A stretch of DNA of 64,000 bases, from assembly GCA_038501625.1 (NCBI GenBank), contig JAZAYU010000001.1, forward strand, positions 9,537,374-9,601,373. Direction: 5' to 3'. This document shows, one piece after another, positions 63,618 through 64,000 of the stretch. This DNA comes from Corbicula japonica. Taxonomy: Eukaryota; Mollusca; Bivalvia; Venerida; Cyrenidae. Position numbers and translations under genes: made by a program. Within the stretch, counting starts at the first letter, position 1. Every line of letters begins with the position of its first letter. Below the pieces are notes generated by a model that had not been told where the DNA came from, searched no databases, and saw only the letters and a list, made by a program, of their open reading frames with translations.

Positions 63618-64000
63618 CTGCAAGGAACCAAAACAAGCATGATGTAACCTCAATCCATATGACTGGTCTTTTTTTAACAAATTAACAGTGAAACATATTA
63701 CAATCACCCTGTTATTTAAAATTAGACTACTATGTAACAATAATTCCTACCATGTACATGTATATTTGCTGCAATTTCAATAAAGGTCTATTTAATAGAC
63801 ATATCATTATAATTCAAACAAATTTATTTTCCGTTTAATTTTAATTAAGGATTAAATTGATATTTTATTTTGACCAGCATCTGAGTTGTTTTTCGTGTCC
63901 TGATAATTGTAATTAAGATGATATATGGACCAGGGATCCAGTTGTCTTAGAAGTTTAGACATTTTTCAGCAAAGTCCAACAAGAACTATAATTTCTGATG
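63618..64000. other. PHKA intron at the window edge
   Basis: AT-rich intron upstream of the first visible exon; no exon or repeat recognised before the window ends. Confidence 0.5.

Noticed and set aside
6791..63617. PHKB (beta subunit) instead of PHKA
   Set aside because: [17 protein letters not shown] is shared in part with beta, but [42 protein letters not shown] and [20 protein letters not shown] follow alpha, and the beta-specific C-terminal sequence is absent.

Overview
This is a eukaryotic window, most probably from a bivalve mollusc (likely a heterodont clam). The evidence is an AT-rich sequence, short exons separated by long introns, and dense MITEs and tandem-repeat elements built around GTGACCTTGACCTTTGACC-type cores, a motif common in bivalve genomes. 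The species call is inference; no sequence search was possible.

One gene fills the window. On the minus strand, from beyond 64000 down to a stop codon at 6791-6793, I could assemble 27 exons with GT-AG borders and consistent phases, plus one further candidate cassette exon. They encode the alpha regulatory subunit of phosphorylase b kinase (PHKA), the large regulatory subunit of the kinase that switches on glycogen breakdown. The assembled path with one of the two alternative exons and all three small linker exons gives 1045 codons. The first ~180 residues, judged by comparison with the vertebrate protein, lie outside the window at the high-coordinate side. The protein ends in a CSVS CaaX box, as expected for a prenylated PhK subunit.

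Layout, high to low coordinate: glucoamylase-like domain exons (63617-56809); a pair of 145-bp homologous exons (51820-51676 and 50261-50117) that look mutually exclusive; a 14-kb intron full of transposons with a candidate 57-nt cassette exon (46680-46736); a run of symmetric phase-1 exons for the regulatory linker (36126-24192), including two 36-nt microexons; the Ser-Pro-rich exon and conserved C-terminal exons (21640-6791); then the 3' UTR and intergenic DNA with a 1.8-kb long-inverted-repeat transposon (2885-4715) that carries a splice-flanked zinc-finger exon.

The introns are dominated by a few repeat families. (A) ~200-240-bp piggyBac-like MITEs, CCCTTTCCTCCATA termini in TTAA, folding into two internal hairpins. 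(B) ~140-bp near-perfect palindromic MITEs (AAGGTTATAAAACTGAG). (C) Helentron-associated (HINE-like) elements with a CTAG 3' end, a stem-loop, subterminal inverted repeats and a tandem-repeat core. (D) Several TA-flanked mariner-like MITEs and one Harbinger-like TAA-flanked element. One HINE core is nine 145-bp units, each with four direct nuclear-receptor half-sites. No second host gene, rRNA, tRNA gene or CRISPR array was found.
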